Source: Planctomycetota bacterium
Lineage (GTDB): Bacteria > Planctomycetota > UBA1135 > GCA-002686595
Length of the DNA stretch: 64,000 bases
Assembly (NCBI GenBank): GCA_947484275.1
Contig: CANKOY010000010.1
Location: 18,936-82,935, forward strand
Reading direction: 5' to 3'
In this document: positions 54,802-64,000 of the stretch, piece after piece
How positions within the stretch are numbered: position 1 is the stretch's first letter
How the letters are laid out: each line of letters opens with the position of its first letter
The notes under the pieces: generated by a model
The model's input: the letters and a program-made list of their open reading frames with translations, nothing else
The model's database searches: none
What the model was told of the DNA's origin: nothing
Made by a program: the position numbers and the translations under genes

Positions 54802-57800
54802 GCCGCGAAGCCAGCAAAGTGCTGCTAGCCAGTGCTGGCACGGGCAAGACGTTCCGTCTCACGAACCAATTGCTGGCCCTGTACGCGAGCGACGTGTCCC
54901 CTGCGCGCGTTCTGGCTTCGACGTTCACTCGCAAGGCCGCGGGCGAGATTCTCCAACGCCTGATATTGCGCTTGGCCGAGGCCAGCGGGTCGGACGCAGC
55001 CGCCGATAAACTTGCGGCGAACATCGGCATCGAACTCGACCGCAGCGACGCCACCGAGCTGTGCGTGCAACTGTTGCGCAACATCGACCGGTTGCGAATT
55101 TCCACGCTAGACGCTTGGTTTAAGGAATGCGTCCAACAGTCGGCACTGGATTTCGGCCTGCCGCCGGACTGGGAGGTGAGCGATCCGCTGATGGAGCAGC
55201 GCCTGTGCGCGCGGGCTCTGTCGCGGGCCTTGGACCGGCCGCGCAGCGACGCTGAGTGGAGCACGCTGATCGCCGACCTCAAGCGCGGTGGCGCCGAATC
55301 CCGCGTGCATGCCGGGCTGCTCACGTCCCTGTCCCAGGCCGGTCGTCTGGCGCGCGAGTGCACCCCGGGGGCCTTCGAGTTCCCGCAGGTGCTCCAAGAC
55401 CCTTCCGAGCCGGAATTCGAGCAGGCGCTGGCAGCCTTCGAGAAGGCTCTCCTCCCGCAGACTCAGGCGGGCAAGGACATTGCCAACTACGCAAAAGCCC
55501 GTGAGCGGGCCCTGGGCCATCTGCGCGCGTCAGATTGGAGTGGCTTCGCGGCGAACGGATTCGTGTCCAGGATCCTCGCAGGAGTTTCCTTGTTCTCCAA
55601 GGCGGAGATCCCGGAGTCGTTGGCGGCGCCAGTTCGCGTGTTGCTGCGGCGCGCGGCCAATCGCTTGTCTTCTCTGGTGCTCCTGCAAAATCGCGCCCTG
55701 CGGGTTCTGGCCGACGACTTCAATGCCGAGCTCGATCTGGCCACCTTGGCCGAGGGGCGCCTGTCCTTCGACGCCCTGCCGCGCCTGCTTGAATCGCGCG
55801 CAGAAACTCGACCAGGCGAAGTCGGGTTCGACCATCTGCTGCTCGACGAGTTTCAGGACACTTCGATCCTGCAATGGCGCGCGCTCGAACCCAGCGTGCG
55901 CGCCTGCGTGGAGCGACCGGCCTCGAGTTTCTTCTGCGTGGGCGACGTCAAGCAGTCGATCTACGCCTGGCGCGACGGCAATCCGAAGCTCCTCGCCAGT
56001 CTCGCGCAGCGGCTAGAAGTGGATTCTGAGCCGCTCACACTGAACTGGCGTTCGTCGATCGTGTTGCTGGAGTTCGTCCACACAGTCTTCGAGCCGATCA
56101 ACGAGAACAAGGCGCTCGGGGGAGGGCCCGGCAAGCTGGCGGGCGAGCGTTTCGCTGCGGATTTCAAGCGCCAAGGGAGCGCCCACGATCTGGACGGACG
56201 CGTGCGCCTGTGGGTCGGGCCCAAACTGGAGGACAATCGCAAGTCCGCGCCCAGGGAAAATGCGCGCCTGTTGCGCGGCGTCGCCCTGGCCCTGGAAATC
56301 TCGCGCGCCCATCCGGAGTGGAGCGTCGCTTTCCTCGTGCGCAGCAAGAAGTTGGTTCCAGCGCTGCTTGAGCGATTGAAGCAAGCAGGACTCGCGGCCA
56401 GCGGCGAGGGTGGCAACCCGTTGACGGACTCCGGCGCAGTGAACGCGGTGCTCTCGCTCTTGGAGTTCGCTGACCACCCCGGCGACGACTATCTCCTGTT
56501 CCACTTGGCCACTTCACCGTTGGCGACCTTGGCCGGCGTGGCGTGCACGAGTACGGCCTCACAGCGCAGCGCGGCTTCGCTCACCCTGCGCCGGCGCTGG
56601 CTCGAATTGGGACCCGTGGGCTTTTTCGCCAGCCTCGAGGAGACCGTGCGCGCGAGCTACGACGCCTTCGACCAGCGTCGCTTTGGTCAGTTGCTCGAGT
56701 TGGCGGGACGCTTGCGTGTCATGGACCGCCTGCGTCCGGCGCACTTCGCGCAGCGACTGGCCCAGGAGCGCGTGCCCGACCCCGCCAGCGCGCGGATCCG
56801 CGTGATGACCGTGCACGGCGCCAAGGGCCTCGAGTTCGACGCCGTGATTCTGCTGGACCTCGATGGGACACTGAATAAGGCCGAGCGCGGCGTCGTGGCC
56901 CAGCGCCGAGACGGCGATCCCTACGCGGTGCCCGATGTGGTCACGCACACCCTGAATAAGGATGTCGTGGGCCTGGTGCCGGAGTTGCATCGGGTCCAGG
57001 AAGCCGCGAAAGCGACGCGTCTTTTCGAGGAACTGTGCGTGCTGTACGTGGCCCTCACGCGCGCGATTCACCACCTCGATCTGGTGGTCGACTTTCCCGG
57101 CACGGACCTGGCGAAGTGCAGTTTCGCGGGGGTTCTTCTCGCCGGCATAGGCGTCGAGGACATCCAACCGGACAGCCTCGCTTACGACGATCCCTTGAAT
57201 GGCGGCCCGCTGTCCGCGGCGGCGACGGGCTCCCTGCCGCAGGCGGAGGCCGAAGTTGCGCGGACGATGGACTTGTCCCGCGTCGATCGCTCGACCGCGG
57301 TCGTGGCACCCTCTCGGAACTCCGCCAGCGACGCGGGACGAAGTTCCGCAGAACTGTTCCAATCGGCAAACGTTGCGCGCCAGCGCGGCGTGCTGTGGCA
57401 CCTGTGGATGGAGCACGTGGCCTGGAGCGAAGAGCCTCTGCCGGACGCGCAGTTGCTCGCCGCGCGAGCGCGCGTCGGCGGTCAGGGTTCGGTGACGGCG
57501 CCTGAAGTTGAAGCTTGGCTGCGCGCACTGGGGAGCAGCGGAGTTCGCACGGAGCTTTCCCGCGCCGACACTGCGCGGCGACTGGGGGCGGCACCCGACC
57601 AACTGCTCTTGCTGCGCGAGCAACGGTTTGCATTCCTGCAGGATCCCGAGCGCGGTCGCTCCCTGGTGCAAGGCGCAATCGACCGCGCTGTGATCGCGCG
57701 CGGCGCGAAGCGCGCGGAAATCGTCGACTTCAAGAGTGATGCACTTCCCGGCGATGACGAAGTGCGACTGCGCGAGCGCGCGGAGAGGTACCGGCCGCAG

Positions 57801-57905
57801 CTTGAACTGTACCGCGCCGCGCTTTCGCGCCTGGAGGCCATCGATCCCGCGCGCATCGACCTGCGCGTTTGTTTTCTCGCCGCCGGCAAGAGCATCGCCC
57901 TCTAG
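54798..57905 (+). CDS. AddA-like UvrD helicase/nuclease
   Basis: The 1035-aa protein has the UvrD helicase motifs: Walker A ASAGTGKT near residues 11-18, TFTRKAA (Ia), LLLDEFQDTS near 348 (II), DVKQSIYAWR near 384 (III), VMTVHGAKGLEF near 670 (V) and VLYVALTRA near 748 (VI). The C-terminal nuclease has GAIDRAVIARGAKR and the catalytic IVDFKSD near 975, then YRPQLELYRAAL. This matches AddA of the AddAB family. The GTG start overlaps the AddB-like stop (GTGA). Likely role: processing of double-strand breaks for recombination. Confidence 0.88.
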   Translation: MSREASKVLLASAGTGKTFRLTNQLLALYASDVSPARVLASTFTRKAAGEILQRLILRLAEASGSDAAADKLAANIGIELDRSDATELCVQLLRNIDRLRISTLDAWFKECVQQSALDFGLPPDWEVSDPLMEQRLCARALSRALDRPRSDAEWSTLIADLKRGGAESRVHAGLLTSLSQAGRLARECTPGAFEFPQVLQDPSEPEFEQALAAFEKALLPQTQAGKDIANYAKARERALGHLRASDWSGFAANGFVSRILAGVSLFSKAEIPESLAAPVRVLLRRAANRLSSLVLLQNRALRVLADDFNAELDLATLAEGRLSFDALPRLLESRAETRPGEVGFDHLLLDEFQDTSILQWRALEPSVRACVERPASSFFCVGDVKQSIYAWRDGNPKLLASLAQRLEVDSEPLTLNWRSSIVLLEFVHTVFEPINENKALGGGPGKLAGERFAADFKRQGSAHDLDGRVRLWVGPKLEDNRKSAPRENARLLRGVALALEISRAHPEWSVAFLVRSKKLVPALLERLKQAGLAASGEGGNPLTDSGAVNAVLSLLEFADHPGDDYLLFHLATSPLATLAGVACTSTASQRSAASLTLRRRWLELGPVGFFASLEETVRASYDAFDQRRFGQLLELAGRLRVMDRLRPAHFAQRLAQERVPDPASARIRVMTVHGAKGLEFDAVILLDLDGTLNKAERGVVAQRRDGDPYAVPDVVTHTLNKDVVGLVPELHRVQEAAKATRLFEELCVLYVALTRAIHHLDLVVDFPGTDLAKCSFAGVLLAGIGVEDIQPDSLAYDDPLNGGPLSAAATGSLPQAEAEVARTMDLSRVDRSTAVVAPSRNSASDAGRSSAELFQSANVARQRGVLWHLWMEHVAWSEEPLPDAQLLAARARVGGQGSVTAPEVEAWLRALGSSGVRTELSRADTARRLGAAPDQLLLLREQRFAFLQDPERGRSLVQGAIDRAVIARGAKRAEIVDFKSDALPGDDEVRLRERAERYRPQLELYRAALSRLEAIDPARIDLRVCFLAAGKSIAL

Positions 57906-57925
57906 CCGCGGGTAGGTACGGTCCC

Positions 57926-58711
57926 CTAGACTTGAATGTTCTCGCCCACGGCGTCCTGTTCCGCGATGAGCACGCGCACGTGGTCCATTCCGCGCCTTGA
58001 CAGCGCAGCCCGCGCGAATTCCAACGCGAGCTCGCGCGTGTTGTTCTTCTCGGAGAGGTGCGCCAGCACCAGCGTGTGCAGTTCCTCGCCCGCGAGTTCC
58101 TCGAGCATCGTCGCCGCCTGGGCGTTGGAGAGGTGGCCCGCGTTGCCGAGAATGCGGCGCTTCAGTGCCGGCGTGTAGGGCCCATTCTGAAGCATCTGTG
58201 GGTCGTGGTTGAACTCAAGCACGAGCACGTGGGCTCCGCGCAGGGCGCGCGCCACGTCCGACCGCGGCATCCCCATGTCGGTGAGAATCACTGCGCAGCG
58301 ACCGTCGTGCTCGATCTTGAAGGCCAGGGTCGGCAACGCGTCGTGAGGCAAGAGCACCGAACTGGCGCTGACGCCGTCGTCTCCACGCCGCCCCGGCAGG
58401 CGTTGGGCCGCGCCCACGGTCAGCGTATTGAGATTCTTGCAGCGACGAATCGAGGCGTTTGATTGCAGCGCGGCCGCGGAGTGCAGCAGTGCACGCTCGC
58501 GCTTGGCCAGGGCACCGGCGCTGCGCGCGTGGTCCAGGTGGCCGTGGGTCACGAGCACGTGATCGATGGAGTTGGGCGAAAACCTCGCCGCTTCGAAGCG
58601 CTCGTCAAGTTCGCGCAGGGTCAAGCCCGCGTCCACGATCAGGGTCGTGTGGGCCGCGCGCAAGAGTGTCGCGTTGCCGCGGCTTCCGCTGGAAAGAACC
58701 TGCAGGTGCAC
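57926..58711 (-). CDS. YycJ/WalJ-like metallo-beta-lactamase-fold protein
   Basis: The 261-aa protein has the MBL metal motif THGHLDH near residue 55 (HxHxDH), TDMGMP near residue 145, EFNHD near 168 and the GHLSN block near 193 that provide the other ligands. SGSRGNATLL at the start is typical of the YycJ subgroup. YycJ proteins have been linked to mismatch repair as possible 5'-3' exonucleases; the window also encodes an endonuclease-type MutL, but no direct link is shown. GTG start at 58711. It lies 6 bp after the YfhO-like gene, probably cotranscribed. Confidence 0.8.
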   Translation of the reverse strand: MHLQVLSSGSRGNATLLRAAHTTLIVDAGLTLRELDERFEAARFSPNSIDHVLVTHGHLDHARSAGALAKRERALLHSAAALQSNASIRRCKNLNTLTVGAAQRLPGRRGDDGVSASSVLLPHDALPTLAFKIEHDGRCAVILTDMGMPRSDVARALRGAHVLVLEFNHDPQMLQNGPYTPALKRRILGNAGHLSNAQAATMLEELAGEELHTLVLAHLSEKNNTRELALEFARAALSRRGMDHVRVLIAEQDAVGENIQV

Positions 58712-58717
58712 AGCGGG

Positions 58718-61225
58718 TCAGGATACAGGGCGGGGACTCGACCTGCGCCAACTGAACACGATCGTGAGCAGCAAAGCGAGGGCGGAGAGCAGGCCGCCCC
58801 AGCGCAAGGAAGTCGGGGCGTACTCGAACTCGATCCTGTGTTCGCCCGCTTCGAGCGCCACGGCGCGCAGGGCGTGATCCGCGACGACGATCTTGGCGAC
58901 TTGTCCATCGACCGTCGCGCGCCAGCCGGGGTACCAGGCGTCGGCAAGCACCAGCCAACCCCGCGGTGTGTCCTTGGTGCGAATTGAAACGCGCCCGGCG
59001 CGAGATTCGGTGATTTCCACGCTGCCAACTGCAGTCGTCGGTTCCAGATCCCAGGGCGGCGCGTCGAACTCGAGAACGGTTTGTCGCTCCGGTTTGGAAA
59101 GACGCGCGGCGAGCACGCCGAGTACGGCGCTGTCCCCCGGCGCGCGAATGGCGCCGGTGACGACTCGCGCCCGCGGAGGAACCGCGACTCGTCGGTAGAC
59201 GCAATACCCCTCGCTCTCGAGCTCCGCCGTGAGCCGAGGGTGCTGCAGGGGCCGTCGCGAGAGAATCGCGGTGACTCGCAGCACGTCAAGCACCGGATGG
59301 TCGAGCAAGTCCGTGCTTGAAATCCGGCTGATTCCGCCGCGATAGACCGCGGATGGATCCACGGCGCTCCACAATTCCACACTTCGGCGCGGAGTGAAGA
59401 CCACGTACGGCGAAAGGTCTGCGACGCCGTAGGCCTGGGGCAAATTGGGACGTGCGAGATCGAGCACGTCGCCGACGCCGCTCTGGCTCTCGTCAAAACG
59501 CAGCACGCGACCGTCGCCTGCCGCGGTGCGCAGGGCGTCGAGGCGGGGTGAGGTGGGCCAAAGCTCCGGACCTGTGGCGCGTGGTGCGAGGTGCACGCGA
59601 CCATAGAACGCGCCCTCGGCGCCGACGACCACGAAAAGCGCGATCCAAGCCGACCGTGGCCGTGCGCCGCCGGGCGAGCGCAAGGCACCGATGGCGCACA
59701 AGAGTCCCAGGCAGGCGAAGCCCGCGAGGGCGAGTCCCGCGGTCTGCACGCGCTCGGCACCGCGCGCCAGCTCAGCCGGACTCAGAATCTGATCCACGAC
59801 TTCGCGCGTCACCGAAAAGCGCTGGGCCAAGCGTTCGGGCATGTGGGCGGACCAGTGGGCAGGATCGAGTCCGAAGGCAAATGCGAGTCCCAGTGCGCAC
59901 AACGCTGCAAGTGCAGTCAGGGCGAGCCACACCCGCCGCTCGCGGTTCAGGAGCGCGTCGGCGCCCAGTGCCGCCAGCCACGCCCAAGCGATCCAGGCCA
60001 CGGCTCCCGCGCGCGCGGGGGAGCCGAGATCGAATCCTGGCAAGGCCCGCAGCCACGAGATTGCTGGCCACCCCTGGGCAAAACCCAGGGCCAACAGGGC
60101 CAATCCCGCTGGAAACCAAGCCGCGCGCGGCCGCGCGAAGATCGCCGCGGCGGCGAGTGACAACGCCAGAGCGCCTGCGAACAGATTCCACTCCAGCAAA
60201 TTCACGTTGAGCGCCAACTCGCGCTCGCTCGCGCGCGCCAACCACCAGGCGGTCGAGTTCCCCGGCGCAAAAACGGCCTCATCGGCACGGCCGAACAACT
60301 CAGGGGCGACTAACGTCAGGCTTGAGGCCAAGGGCAGTCCGTCCGCTGCATGGATCGCGTCCCTTCGCGGACTGCGCGAGGATTCCCGGTGAGCCTCCGC
60401 CATGGGCAGCAACTGGATCGACGCCAGCGCGACGCCCAGCCCGATTCCGAGCCACGGGCGGCCGATCCGCGGACGGGCCGCGGGCATCTCGATGCAGCGC
60501 AGGGTGCCGTACGCGGCCGCGGCTGCCGCGCAGAAGATGGCGATCGGCACAAAGCCCGCGAGGAACGACAGGCCGACGCTGAGCGTGAGCAGCGAGAGGT
60601 AGCGCCGCTCGCCGAGCAAGACACGATCGATGGCGAGCAGCGCCCACGGCAGCCAGAGGGCAGCCTCCACTTTCATCAAATCGTGCAGGTTCGCGCAGGC
60701 AAATCCCGCGGTCTGGAACACAGCGGCGCCGATGAGTCCAGCGCCGAAGCTCAAGCTTCGCTGCCGGGCGAAGCAGTACAACCCGGCGCCGGCGAGAAAC
60801 AGATCGAGCAAGGCGATCCAGCCCAGGGCCACATCCGGATCCAGAACGAACGCCAACCAATGCAGTGGATAGAGGGCGCCGAACATCGACTGTGCGAACA
60901 ACGGCGCCCCCAGCGCCGTGCTCGCATCCCAAAGCGGCAACTCTCCGCTTCGAATTGCCGCGCTCATGCGCGCGGCATCGCTGAGGACCGGAAACAGCGC
61001 GTCGGAGGCCAAGTAGTTCACCCCGATCCAGGCCTCCGTTGCAGCTTGCGGGTTTTCCTGCGCCAGGGGTTCGAGGGCCACCGGGGCGAGCGGCAGGAAG
61101 CGTTTGCCGGGCAGCAGCGACGGACCGACGAGAATCAGCGGCAAGAGCAACAGCAAGCAAATCGCGAGCACGCGCTCCGCGGGCCGCGCGGGCGAGTTGG
61201 GTGCCGAGGGAGAAGGCGCGACCAT
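58718..61225 (-). CDS. YfhO-like polytopic membrane protein
   Basis: The 835-aa protein has about eleven hydrophobic segments (residues about 15-540) followed by an extracytoplasmic part of about 270 residues, ending with another membrane segment. LPLWDASTALGAPLFAQSMFG, SPARAGAVAWIAWAWLAALG and DAWYPGWRATVDGQ are typical of the YfhO family (DUF6044-like), related to GT-C fold glycosyltransferases; Bacillus YfhO is linked to lipoteichoic acid glycosylation. It may act on surface glycans, fitting the glycosyltransferase cluster, but substrate is unknown. Confidence 0.78.
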   Translation of the reverse strand: MVAPSPSAPNSPARPAERVLAICLLLLLPLILVGPSLLPGKRFLPLAPVALEPLAQENPQAATEAWIGVNYLASDALFPVLSDAARMSAAIRSGELPLWDASTALGAPLFAQSMFGALYPLHWLAFVLDPDVALGWIALLDLFLAGAGLYCFARQRSLSFGAGLIGAAVFQTAGFACANLHDLMKVEAALWLPWALLAIDRVLLGERRYLSLLTLSVGLSFLAGFVPIAIFCAAAAAAYGTLRCIEMPAARPRIGRPWLGIGLGVALASIQLLPMAEAHRESSRSPRRDAIHAADGLPLASSLTLVAPELFGRADEAVFAPGNSTAWWLARASERELALNVNLLEWNLFAGALALSLAAAAIFARPRAAWFPAGLALLALGFAQGWPAISWLRALPGFDLGSPARAGAVAWIAWAWLAALGADALLNRERRVWLALTALAALCALGLAFAFGLDPAHWSAHMPERLAQRFSVTREVVDQILSPAELARGAERVQTAGLALAGFACLGLLCAIGALRSPGGARPRSAWIALFVVVGAEGAFYGRVHLAPRATGPELWPTSPRLDALRTAAGDGRVLRFDESQSGVGDVLDLARPNLPQAYGVADLSPYVVFTPRRSVELWSAVDPSAVYRGGISRISSTDLLDHPVLDVLRVTAILSRRPLQHPRLTAELESEGYCVYRRVAVPPRARVVTGAIRAPGDSAVLGVLAARLSKPERQTVLEFDAPPWDLEPTTAVGSVEITESRAGRVSIRTKDTPRGWLVLADAWYPGWRATVDGQVAKIVVADHALRAVALEAGEHRIEFEYAPTSLRWGGLLSALALLLTIVFSWRRSSPRPVS

Positions 61226-61433
61226 CTAGGGTGCAGTTGTCCCCGTCCTGGTGGCGCACTGCAACAGCGCACTCGGCTCGCAATGAGGATTGCAGCGCCA
61301 CTCCGGTGGCAACTCGCGCTGACGCCGAGGGCTGGGCGAGGTGCGGGACCCTGCCCCGGCGTTGGGCCGGCTGCCCGCAAGTTGCAATCCCGGGCACACC
61401 CAACTAGAGTCGCCCAACGTGAAGGCGACGGGT

Positions 61434-61874
61434 ATGGACAAGTACCGCGGTGCATGCGCTCGCCCTGGGGCGACGTTTGTAGCCTTCCTTGCCATCGTCC
61501 TTGCCCTGCGGCTCTGCTGGGTCCCGCTGCACCTGGCCCAGCATGCGCACGATTTGGACCATGCTCCGGCGACATTGGCGGTGAGCCACGCTTCAGCGGG
61601 CCATGGCGCGGGCGAGCTCGTCACGGGTGAACTCGGCAGCGGTGCCTCGGGCTCCGATCACGATCACGGGCCCCATCCGGCCGAGGAACACCGCAGTGAG
61701 ATCGTCTCGCCGCGCGTATCCCAGGATCCTGTTGTCCTTGATTTTGTCGTGGGCAGCGCGCTGGCGGGTCACGTCGCAGAGAGGACTGGTTTGGTCAAGC
61801 ACGGCCCGCGCGACACCGCGCCGAAGCCAACGCCACCGCGCCTGGGACGGGCGCGGGCACCTCCCGTAACCTGA
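61434..61874 (+). CDS. His-rich small membrane-anchored protein near metal efflux genes
   Basis: From ATG 61434 the protein is 146 aa (GTG 61419 adds five residues). One hydrophobic segment (FVAFLAIVLALRLCWVPLHLA) could be a signal or anchor. The outside part is rich in His: HAHDLDH, SHASAGHG, SDHDHGPHPAEEHRSE, a likely metal-binding stretch. It resembles small His-rich proteins found before CzcCBA-type operons. No family is named with confidence. It lies 265 bp before the adaptor gene; the intervening DNA shows nothing convincing. Confidence 0.55.
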   Translation: MDKYRGACARPGATFVAFLAIVLALRLCWVPLHLAQHAHDLDHAPATLAVSHASAGHGAGELVTGELGSGASGSDHDHGPHPAEEHRSEIVSPRVSQDPVVLDFVVGSALAGHVAERTGLVKHGPRDTAPKPTPPRLGRARAPPVT

Positions 61875-62139
61875 AGCGCTACGGGCCGTCCGCCCAGCGG
61901 ATGTGTGCCCTGCGGGCGGCCACGGGGCTGCGCGCCATGGCTGCACGCCGTTGCAGCGGAGTTGCCGCGGGCTGCGAAGTTCGATTTCTTCGCGAGCTGG
62001 TCACGGCCACGAATTCGGTCGCTCTATTGTGTCGACCGGGAATGTCATTGCGTCAACGCGAGGTCTGCGCCTACAGCGCGCCGCGCCATGAAGAGTCACT
62101 CAATCCGCTTCCACCGATTTCTGTTCGCCAGGTCACGCC

Positions 62140-63759
62140 ATGAACGTCGAACGCTGCGCCAGCATCCTATTTGCGCTGAGCTTTCTGCTTGCACCGAGCT
62201 GCACCCCGAGTCACGAACACCCGCCGACCTCCGCCGATGAAGGCGCGGAATTGGAACCGACCAGTATCACGGCCTTCGGCGGCCGCGTGCTCTTGTTCCT
62301 CGAGTTCCCACACCTCGTAACGGGCGAAGAAGCGCGCTTCCTGGCGCACTTCAGTGTGCTCGCCAACGGCGAACCCATCCGCGCGGGTCGCGTCAGCTTG
62401 ACGATCGGCGAGACGCATTTGGTCGCGCTGCAAACCACGCGCGACGGCCTGTTCATTCCGGTGGGCAGCTTGCCGACGGCTGGTAGTTTCGCTGGGCGAC
62501 TGGTGCTCGAAAGCGCACAGGCCGACGAGACGTTTGACCTGGGCGAGATCGTCGTGCACGGCAGCACAGCCCTGGCGGAGCGCTTCGTAGAATCGACGGC
62601 AGAGGCCGCTCCCGCGGATGGTGTGCCCTTCCTGCTGGAGCAGCAATGGACGAGCCAGCTGCTGCTTGCTCAGGCGCAACCGCGGAGTTTGACGCGCAAG
62701 TTGACGCTGCCCGCACAGGTGCGCGTGGCCGAGGGCGCGGAAGTCGTGGTCAGCGCGCCTGCGGGTGGGCGCCTCTTGCCCCCGGCGAACGGATCGCCTG
62801 CACGCACCGGCGACATGGTCCGCGCGGGGCAATCGCTTGGCTGGGTTGAGCCGCCGCTTGGAGCCGCCGACCTCGCGCAACTGAAGGCCCTGCGAATTGA
62901 ATTCGAACTGCGGGCGCTGGATGTGGCGCGCGCCGCTGGAGAAGCTGCCTCGCAGCTGCAATTTGCCACCAACGAACGCAAACGCGTCGCCAAGTTGCGC
63001 GAGAATGGACTCTCCACCGCGCGCGAGTTTGAAGTAGCTGAACGCGAATTGTCGCTGGCGAAAAGTGCATCCGAAGCGGCCGGGACCGGCCTGGCAGTGC
63101 TCGTGCAATATGGGGCGGAGCGGAAGGACTCCGATTCCCAGGATGGGATTCGTTTGCCCCTGACGGCAGCCCTCAGTGGAACACTGATCGCCGTTGCCCG
63201 CATTTCCGGCGAATCGGTCCAGGTGGGCGAGGAACTTTTTCGTATTCGCGACACCACGCGGCTGTGGATCGAGGCGCAGATTTTTGAATTTGATCTGCCA
63301 CAGCTCGGTGAGCGACTGTCGGGCACCGTCAAGTTCGATGCCTTGCCCAGTGCGCCGCTCTCCTTGGCCACCGAGGCGGGTTCCAGTCCTTGGACACTGC
63401 TTCCAACGATCGACACTCGAACGCGCACGGCCACGTTGCGCGCGGAAATCACTAGCCCCGACAGCTCCATCAAGTCGGGCATGCTGGCACAGGTGGAACT
63501 GGCGACGGCGACTGTTCAGGCCGCCGTCGTCGTGCCGCGGGAGGCCGTCGTCATGGTCCAGGGCCAGGCCGTGGCCTTCGTGATGCTCGAGGGCGAGCTG
63601 TTCCAGAGTCGCGAACTCGAACTGGGTCTCATCGACGGCGAATTCGTCGAAGTCAAACGCGGCCTGAGCGTCGGAGAGCGTGTCGCCACCCGCGGCGCGA
63701 ACGCGGTCCGTCTTGCGGCTCTCTCGCCAGCGTCCATGGGCGCCGGCCACCAGCACTGA
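62140..63759 (+). CDS. CzcB-like RND efflux periplasmic adaptor lipoprotein
   Basis: The 539-aa protein begins with a lipoprotein signal (FALSFLLAPSC) followed by a His-containing SHEHPP stretch. An N-terminal beta domain (residues about 45-160) precedes the usual adaptor core: the barrel-sandwich region from about 195 (VVVSAPAGGRLLPP), an alpha-hairpin (VAKLRENGLSTAREFEVAE, near 290), and the beta-barrel and membrane-proximal parts (WIEAQIFEFDLPQLG near 375, VVVPREAVVMVQGQ near 465). It ends with GHQH. This is the CzcB/CusB-like family for heavy-metal efflux; the extra N-terminal domain is typical of CzcB. It lies 10 bp before the pump gene. Confidence 0.88.
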   Translation: MNVERCASILFALSFLLAPSCTPSHEHPPTSADEGAELEPTSITAFGGRVLLFLEFPHLVTGEEARFLAHFSVLANGEPIRAGRVSLTIGETHLVALQTTRDGLFIPVGSLPTAGSFAGRLVLESAQADETFDLGEIVVHGSTALAERFVESTAEAAPADGVPFLLEQQWTSQLLLAQAQPRSLTRKLTLPAQVRVAEGAEVVVSAPAGGRLLPPANGSPARTGDMVRAGQSLGWVEPPLGAADLAQLKALRIEFELRALDVARAAGEAASQLQFATNERKRVAKLRENGLSTAREFEVAERELSLAKSASEAAGTGLAVLVQYGAERKDSDSQDGIRLPLTAALSGTLIAVARISGESVQVGEELFRIRDTTRLWIEAQIFEFDLPQLGERLSGTVKFDALPSAPLSLATEAGSSPWTLLPTIDTRTRTATLRAEITSPDSSIKSGMLAQVELATATVQAAVVVPREAVVMVQGQAVAFVMLEGELFQSRELELGLIDGEFVEVKRGLSVGERVATRGANAVRLAALSPASMGAGHQH

Positions 63760-63769
63760 GCCGCACACC

Positions 63770-64000
63770 ATGATCCATCTGCTCAATCGATGGTCGCTTG
63801 GCAACCGGGCCGCGGTGATCGTGGCCTCGCTCGCGCTGATGCTGCTCGGCGCCTACGCCACGCTGCGCATGCCCGTGGACGTGTTTCCCGACCTCACGGC
63901 GCCCACGGTGACCGTGATGGTGGAAGGCGAGGGCATGTCGCCCCAGGAAATGGAGTCCCAGGTCACCTTTCCGATCGAGACCGCCATGAACGGCGCGGCA
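63770..64000 (+). CDS. Heavy-metal RND efflux pump CzcA-like (N-terminus only)
   Basis: Only 77 codons fit before the right edge, against about 1040 for the family. The N-terminus has the first membrane segment (AAVIVASLALMLLGAYATL), then MPVDVFPDLTAPTVTV, matching the HME-RND signature PVDxFPD, and GMSPQEMESQVTFPIETAMNG. This is the CzcA/CusA/HME subfamily rather than a drug-efflux HAE pump. ATG 63770. Metal specificity cannot be read from the fragment. Confidence 0.9.
   Translation, partial: MIHLLNRWSLGNRAAVIVASLALMLLGAYATLRMPVDVFPDLTAPTVTVMVEGEGMSPQEMESQVTFPIETAMNGAA

Overview
The window is 64 kb of GC-rich, tightly packed bacterial chromosome. Genes often overlap by 4 bp (ATGA, GTGA or TTGA) and GTG/TTG starts are common. 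The set of lipoproteins, RND efflux, SMC, PrkA/YeaH/SpoVR, propeller-type lipoproteins and a menaquinone-type ubiE/ubiX/ubiA block suggests a Gram-negative-type bacterium, most plausibly Planctomycetota or a close relative. That placement is inference from gene content; there is no rRNA or tRNA in the window to confirm it. No integrase, transposase, CRISPR array or phage gene was seen, so this reads as core chromosome.

Layout. 1-3395 (minus): ruvB-spoIID-tgt. 3396-4069: a gene-free stretch with hairpins. 4070-7288: a 1072-aa surface lipoprotein closed by a strong terminator. 7411-13390: one overlapping run of ubiE, a CPBP protease, ubiX, ubiA, holA and mutL. 13391-17962: a secreted protein of unknown role, miaA, a small lipoprotein, nadD and a MraY/WecA-like transferase. 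17943-18908 (minus): a SurA/PpiC-type lipoprotein. 19206-33445: a phosphoesterase, yidC, mnmE, nrdR, an ATP-cone/NrdD-like protein, smc and two degenerate M14 peptidase-like proteins. 33447-34451 (minus): an M28 lipoprotein. 34573-40313: prkA-yeaH-spoVR and an NHL-type lipoprotein. 40314-41209: a second gene-free stretch with a chain of strong hairpins.

41210-46049 is the most interesting block. It holds a lysine 2,3-aminomutase-family radical SAM enzyme, two different D-Ala-D-Ala-ligase-like ATP-grasp enzymes, a GNAT acetyltransferase and a DUF3109-like cysteine protein, the last four joined by overlaps, followed by a possible 40-residue peptide. I read this as a candidate pathway for a beta-amino-acid-containing amide or peptide; the product cannot be deduced from sequence alone.

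46089-51963 holds four glycosyltransferase genes, one a GT2-GT4 fusion. 52006-57905 encodes an AddB-like/AddA-like helicase-nuclease pair. 57926-61225 (minus) encodes a YycJ-like metallo-beta-lactamase-fold protein and a YfhO-like membrane protein. 61434 to the right edge is the start of a heavy-metal RND efflux locus: a His-rich small protein, a CzcB-like adaptor and a truncated CzcA-like pump.

Functionally the window is dominated by DNA maintenance (RuvB, HolA, MutL, SMC, AddAB-like), tRNA modification (Tgt, MiaA, MnmE) and envelope biogenesis (YidC, SpoIID, foldase, glycosyltransferases). Two protein groups look catalytically degenerate yet are intact genes: the NrdD-like protein beside nrdR and the tandem M14 pair.
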